The translations under genes were made by a program, and so were the position numbers. From NCBI RefSeq assembly GCF_000004075.3, contig NC_026658.2, forward strand, positions 24,726,075 to 24,790,074: a stretch of DNA of 64,000 bases, given 5' to 3'. Source of the stretch: Cucumis sativus. Its lineage: Eukaryota; Streptophyta; Magnoliopsida; Cucurbitales; Cucurbitaceae. Shown here in pieces: positions 59,147 to 64,000 of the stretch. The notes beneath the pieces are model-generated. The model was not told the DNA's origin, made no database searches, and was given only the letters and a program-made list of their open reading frames with translations. The first letter of the stretch is position 1. Each line of letters begins with the position of its first letter.

Positions 59147-59295
59147 AATAATTAAGTATATAACAACATGTTAAAAAATTTGCAAGTATAGCAAAATTTG
59201 TCAAATTTTATCAATGATAGAAGTTTATCATCGATAGATCATGTTGTAAATATTGATCTATCACTGATAGACCATATAAGTCTATCAATGATACA
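59147..59295. repeat. Dispersed repeat copy with TCTATCA/TGATAGA palindromes
   Basis: Begins ATAATTAAGTATATAACAAC and continues with TTAAAAAATTTGCAAGTATA. Then come alternating words TCAATGATAGA, TCATCGATAGATCA, ATCTATCACTGATAGACC and TCTATCAATGATA, each partly self-complementary. Similar words occur at about 2918-2950 and 16488-16525. Confidence 0.55.
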
Positions 59296-60036
59296 AGTAT
59301 AGTTGTGTTATATTTGTATTTTTTTTTATGATTTTGTTATATCCTTAACTATTATTTCTAAAATGGTCATCAGCTATCATTATCCTATTTGTTTTTTATT
59401 ATTTATTTATACTTTTGTGTTTAGAATGGAGTGAAATATGAGAGTGATATTCACCCTTGAACCCTTCCATGTATTAGTTGGGTTTCGTTGTATCAATATT
59501 GAATTCTTTTCTCATTATAGTAGTAGAGGTTTTCTCGTGGTTACCACCTTTGTCTATATTGTTGTTTGATTAAATTTTGATTTTGATTAGAATAAGAAGG
59601 TTGATGGGTTGAAAATGAATACAACTTACAGAGTTTAGAGGCTACATGTTGTTTTGCATATTAAATGAGAATATACTTTTTTTACTATAATATAGATCAC
59701 AAAAGGGTCAAAACAAAACAAACAAAAATGTAAACATGCAAATGGACGAGGTCACGAAACCATGAGTGATCTTCAATCAAAATCTTTAAGTACTTGAAAA
59801 AGGTTGCATGAATTACTAGGTCATGACTTGTGGTATTTCTTCATTTGTGTTTTTACAATAACAATAATAATGACCTATGAATAAAATTATTGGACTATTT
59901 CAAATGAAGATCATCAACAATACTTTACGGGACGTTTGACCCTCAAACTATGAAGGATAGCCAACTTCATGTTTGTCTAAGGGTTATCATAATCCTAATT
60001 ATGACTATTCTACTTTTTTTCTTATTTCTCATTTGT

Positions 60037-60082
60037 CACTATTCCTCACTTCCCTCTTTCGCTATTCCTCACTTCCCTCTTT
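60037..60082. repeat. 23-bp tandem repeat
   Basis: Two copies of a 23-bp unit differing at one base (core CTATTCCTCACTTCCCTCTT), followed by a degenerate third copy. It lies in a pyrimidine-rich stretch. Confidence 0.75.
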
Positions 60083-61703
60083 CATTGTTCTTCACTCCCA
60101 CATCTCTCCTATGCAACCATTACTCACACACCCCCTTCCCTTCATTATTCTTAACTTTCCCAAACATGGACAGTAAGATTTCAAACTATAATAATCGGCA
60201 TCCTAAACACATATTATAATAACTCAAAAGGATTGTTATAACCTACAAATTATAATAACTCATACCACGTTCCAAATATCCCCTTATAATTTATTAAAAA
60301 ATGTCTCTGAACATTTCAAAAGCTTCCACAGAGTCTGAGAATCTACTTTAACTAAAATAGGGGGCAAGTAATATCATGAAATAGAGCTAAAACTTTCAAT
60401 AATTCAATTTGAGTTAACAATATCTTGGTAAATTTCAAACATAAACTAAACATTATCTCCACCATTGAATTTCGAACAATATCACCCAGCCCCACAAACA
60501 CAACGAAAAAAAATGTTGTATAAATTGATCAAATATAGGTGCCAATGAGGGGGATGTCACTATTCTTCACGGTAAAATAAGTTAACGCGCAACTTTAGTC
60601 CATGTAATTTGAAGTTTTGTTTAATTTTAGTGTTGTACTTTTAAGTGTACAGTTTTAGTGATGTATTTTATGTATGTTGTCACTTTATACTAATTAATAT
60701 TTAAAAAAACTCGTAGTTTTAAAAAAGTAGTTTTTGTTTAGTTTAAAATACTACTTTGGTTATTATTCATTTTGGTTTATATACTTTCAAGTTTGATTCA
60801 TTTTAGTCCCTATATTAAATAAATATTCATTTTAGTTCAACTACTTTTAAAAAATGACCATTTTGATCTATTCATTTCCATTTTCATTTAATATTTAAGG
60901 GATAAAAATGGTCATTTTTATTAATGTTTACAAAGACTAAAAGGAAGTAAGGTTAAAAACACATTGTTTAAAATAAACATTTTAAAAGTAGACAAACTTA
61001 AATGAAACAACGTTGGTAGTACATGAACCAAAGTAATATATATTAATATTTAAACATTGATAATTTAAATTTTAATAAAAAGAATTATAGAAAACAATAC
61101 ATTTTTGTCCCCTAAAATTTTAAAATACACACTTTTAATTCTCGATATTTGACAAAAGATTTTAAGGGGTTGTTTGTTCTTAGGGTGGACATATGGATTA
61201 CCGTGTTTGTTTTGCAGTAGTACAAGATGGCAACGCATTTGAAGATTCTCGAACATTCTAGAATACCCTCACATAGGGTATCTCAACAGTTTTGGATGTC
61301 CTTATGCAACGTGAGTATTTTGGATTCTCGGCGTCCACTTTTTAGTACTTTTGTTAACCTTCTAATTTTTTTCATTTAAATATATAAATATAAAGTTCAT
61401 CCTTGTTTGTTTTTATTTTATAAAGTATAAAATAGATATTTCTACTATGTACTTCACTTTGTTGATTATATTGTAGCTGTTTGTTTTTTTTTTAAAAAAA
61501 ACAATCATTCAAATTTAAATATATAATAATAAAAATACAAATTATTTATATTTTAGGTAAAAAAAAACCACAAAAACTCACTCCACTTCATGACAAATGT
61601 TAAGATATTTACATATAAATTTTGCAAATAGTTTGTCCATTTTAACATTTTTTACCATTTCACTTATGTTTTATTAATATCTCTAAATTAATTAATATGA
61701 AGT

Positions 61704-63944
61704 TTACAAGGATTCTCTTATTATCCATCTCTTAAAAACTATGCTGGATTCTTCTCGTGCATATTCTGGTGTATGTCCTCCACCCTAAAAATTTTATGAA
61801 AAAAATGACAAATAAAATCAGTAATTCATCATACAACTAATTGCTAAAATATTTGTTTCCCTAAGAATTTTTAGGTTTCAGAAAAATTCTAAAACAAATA
61901 TTTTTCTTACTTTTACGGTTACAAATGCCATATTATTTGCAAAACTTCTTGTGTACCTGCAGTAAAAAAAATTGCTACTAAGTTTTTTTAAAATAAATAA
62001 TCATACATTATAATACAAATAATAATTACCCGCCGACTTCATCCTCCATGAACCAAGGCCTCCAATCATCTACTATGGAATAATTTAAAGCTTTGATCCA
62101 TGCACGAGTTTCCATATGTGACACTTGCATATCATGATCTCCACTATATTCAAAACCACCATCGTATTAAACAATAATTCATTAGGTTGTAGTAATTATT
62201 ACACTGAATCATTTAACATACAATTATGTATTACCTATAGATTAACGATCGATAACCTTTAGAGCTAAGGTTCACGTGATAAGAAAAAACACTGGTCAAC
62301 TCATAATTGTAATATTCATTTTTACGACATCTAATCCATTCTTCAATGCTTCCCTGAATAAAAAAAAATGTTTTTGATACTATTTCTCTCTAAAATAATT
62401 TAACTATTCTCTTGAAATATTTTGTCATTGTACCTCATGTATGTGAAGTGCCTTTTGAACTTGGTCATGGTTGGCCCAACGGTAAGCAAGTATGGCATCA
62501 TATTGCTGTATAAACCAACACATTCATCATATATGTGAATTTCGAATAAGTTGTTTTAATCATTATATAAGTGAAATAATTAGGAACTAATGTGTTTAAT
62601 TATTTCATAAAGTAATATAAACAGGATAAAATTAACATATTTTTTTATAAGGAAAAGAGAAATTACACGACATTTACGGTTAACAGAAATGCTGTTGAGA
62701 GATCTTCGATTGGACATTTTTCCCGGTTCTTTTAAAGATGGACACGTGGGCCATAAAATACATCCTATTCCAACTCCAGAGGTACACTTAGAAAAAAAAA
62801 ACAAATTGGATATAAGAATTAATATTTGAAAAAAAAATAAGTGAAGGTTAAAACTATACACATAGTTATCGTGAATGATTGGTACAAATTACCTTTCTAT
62901 ATGTATCATAATGTTTTAAGCACTCTACATTGTTAGGATCAATATTTACATATTCTCCTTGACAACTAGTTTCCAACGACTGAAAATGACGAATTAGTTG
63001 AATGTTAGATCAATTTCGTTATTGGTTGTCCCTATTTTCAATTTGATGTGTATTTTTTCTTTAATTAATATATTTTTATTTGTTTACCTAATACAGTTCA
63101 TCCGAGATGAGGGCTAAATTATGAGCAAATGGAATTTGAAAATTTTCATTTGCATGAGGAGTAGTGATAGGATTCCCCAGTATGTATCCCTGACATGATA
63201 AGAAAAAATACCACTTAATGTGTTCTATTTGAATCATTAAAATCATAACTAACTTAGCAAATAGCAAAGATGAGCATATAAACCAATTGATGAAATCATT
63301 TACCTCAAAATTTATAGATGAAAATATATGTTTATAAGTACCTGTCATCTTAAACGAATTAGGAATATAAATAGCAATTTAACTAATAATACTTTTATCA
63401 ATAAATAAAAAATTATATACCTTCTAAAATTGTTAGAGCAACTATTGGAACAATCATACCAGCATAAGAATTTCCAGCAATATAAAATAGATTTGATATA
63501 AATTCTGGATGATCGTCGAACCACTACAAATTCCAATTCATAAAAAACTTTTATTGCTCACGATAAGAAATAACAAGAAAAAGAAGAAGGTATTACACCT
63601 TTTCCAAAAATTGAAGACAATGTTGAACTTGTTCGCAATCTCCTGATTGATGATCTTTGGAAGTTTTAGCATACGAAAAACCGGTGCCAGCAGGTAAATC
63701 TAGATATAGTATACTAGAGTTATATATTGATCATATTCACCATAGATGATAAAATATAATTAGTGGTATATAAAATTAAAATAGTAAATTAATTTGAGTA
63801 GGAACACACACAAAACATATATAAGAATGAAACAAAGTGTAGAGAATGTATAGTAATAAATGTTGACCTGAGTCCATGAGTAAGGGTTTATGACTACTTC
63901 AGGAACGCTCCCCTCCTTTACCTCTCCCTCAAAATTTATTGGAC
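61704..63944 (-). pseudogene. Serine carboxypeptidase-like acyltransferase (SCPL), 3' part, probably broken
   Basis: Host SCPL gene; the 5' exons lie beyond the right edge. Exons seen, in gene order: 63868-63944, 63599-63718, 63421-63523, 63304-63341, 63088-63189, 62893-62979, 62667-62786, 62434-62505, 62235-62353, 62030-62143, 61911-61956, 61704-61784. Landmarks: INPYSWTQ, DLPAGTGFSYAKTS, the catalytic-Ser motif [15 protein letters not shown], catalytic Asp in YSGDHDMQ, and catalytic His in GGGHTPEY. Asn in GNSYAG (Glu in true carboxypeptidases) points to the SCPL acyltransferase clade, which uses glucose esters in the vacuole. Two lesions are visible. The exon at 63599-63718 must start after AC, not AG, to stay in frame; the only nearby AG costs 5 bases. 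The exon at 63088-63189 ends in an in-frame TAG where relatives have Glu. Remaining exons join in frame. Calling it a pseudogene rests on these two sites. Confidence 0.7.
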
Positions 63945-64000
63945 CTTTACATAAACAAATTAGAGATTAATAAAGCAAACCAAATTCTAAAGTTATTCAT

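Larger units (their letters stand above)
58448..61703. other. Intergenic region upstream of UTP4
   Basis: The first 200 bp contain the UTP4 promoter and leader. A degenerate telo-like repeat (TAGGTTTAAGGGTTTAAGAG, 58597-58616) sits 150-170 bp from the start codon. Further right are dispersed repeat copies (58937-58985, 59147-59295), a 23-bp tandem repeat (60037-60082), and AT-rich DNA with TTTTAGTCC-type repeat phrases at 60.6-60.9 kb. No coding gene recognised. Confidence 0.5.

Noticed and set aside
1-64000. Possible biosynthetic gene cluster or novel multi-gene system
   Set aside because: Neighbouring genes belong to unrelated housekeeping, transport and regulatory families with no shared pathway.

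Overview
This is a plant nuclear window: intron-rich genes on both strands, AT-rich intergenic DNA, a cytosolic-type tRNA gene, and eudicot protein families throughout. Dispersed TCTATCA-N-TGATAGA palindromes and the general protein similarity make me guess a cucurbit (Cucumis-like). That is an inference; no sequence here proves it.

Layout, left to right: a D5-type cyclin (5.1-6.4 kb, +); an autoinhibited Ca2+-ATPase of the ACA1/ACA2 type (9.2-14.1 kb, -); tRNA-Thr(AGU) at 16.6 kb; a mitochondrial porin/VDAC (16.8-19.4 kb, +); an intronless PHD-finger/GNAT protein of the IDM1-like class (21.1-23.2 kb, +); a ZCF37-like one-exon membrane protein (27.2-27.9 kb, -); a GPN-loop GTPase, QQT1/GPN2 (30.7-34.5 kb, -); a gene-poor AT-rich stretch (34.5-40.6 kb) with duplications and a foldback element; a WLIM1 LIM-domain protein (40.6-41.5 kb, +); an uncharacterised plant protein (42.1-43.2 kb, -); a NAT4-like nucleobase-ascorbate transporter with 14 exons (45.4-48.4 kb, +); a SOB FIVE-LIKE protein (50.3-51.1 kb, +); a WD40 protein orthologous to UTP4/Cirhin/POPCORN with 11 exons (53.2-58.4 kb, -); and the 3' part of a serine carboxypeptidase-like acyltransferase gene that runs off the right edge and looks broken (61.7-63.9 kb, -).

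The genes are functionally unrelated, as is usual for plant euchromatin. I see no operon-like logic and no metabolic cluster. I found no new biological system. The most unusual real signals are in the QQT1 gene: two consecutive non-canonical introns (GC-AG, then a textbook U12-type AT-AC), a (CAAG)8 microsatellite acting as the 3' splice-site tract of intron 1, a MITE filling two thirds of intron 5, and a solo LTR with perfect target-site duplication in intron 7. Next come the lesions in the carboxypeptidase-like gene, the tandem duplication inside a VDAC intron, and a 0.4-kb foldback at 38.5-38.9 kb.

Exon boundaries were placed by hand from splice consensus, reading-frame continuity and family similarity. 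All spliced totals came out in frame, except for the carboxypeptidase-like gene. UTRs are not delimited because no transcript evidence is available.
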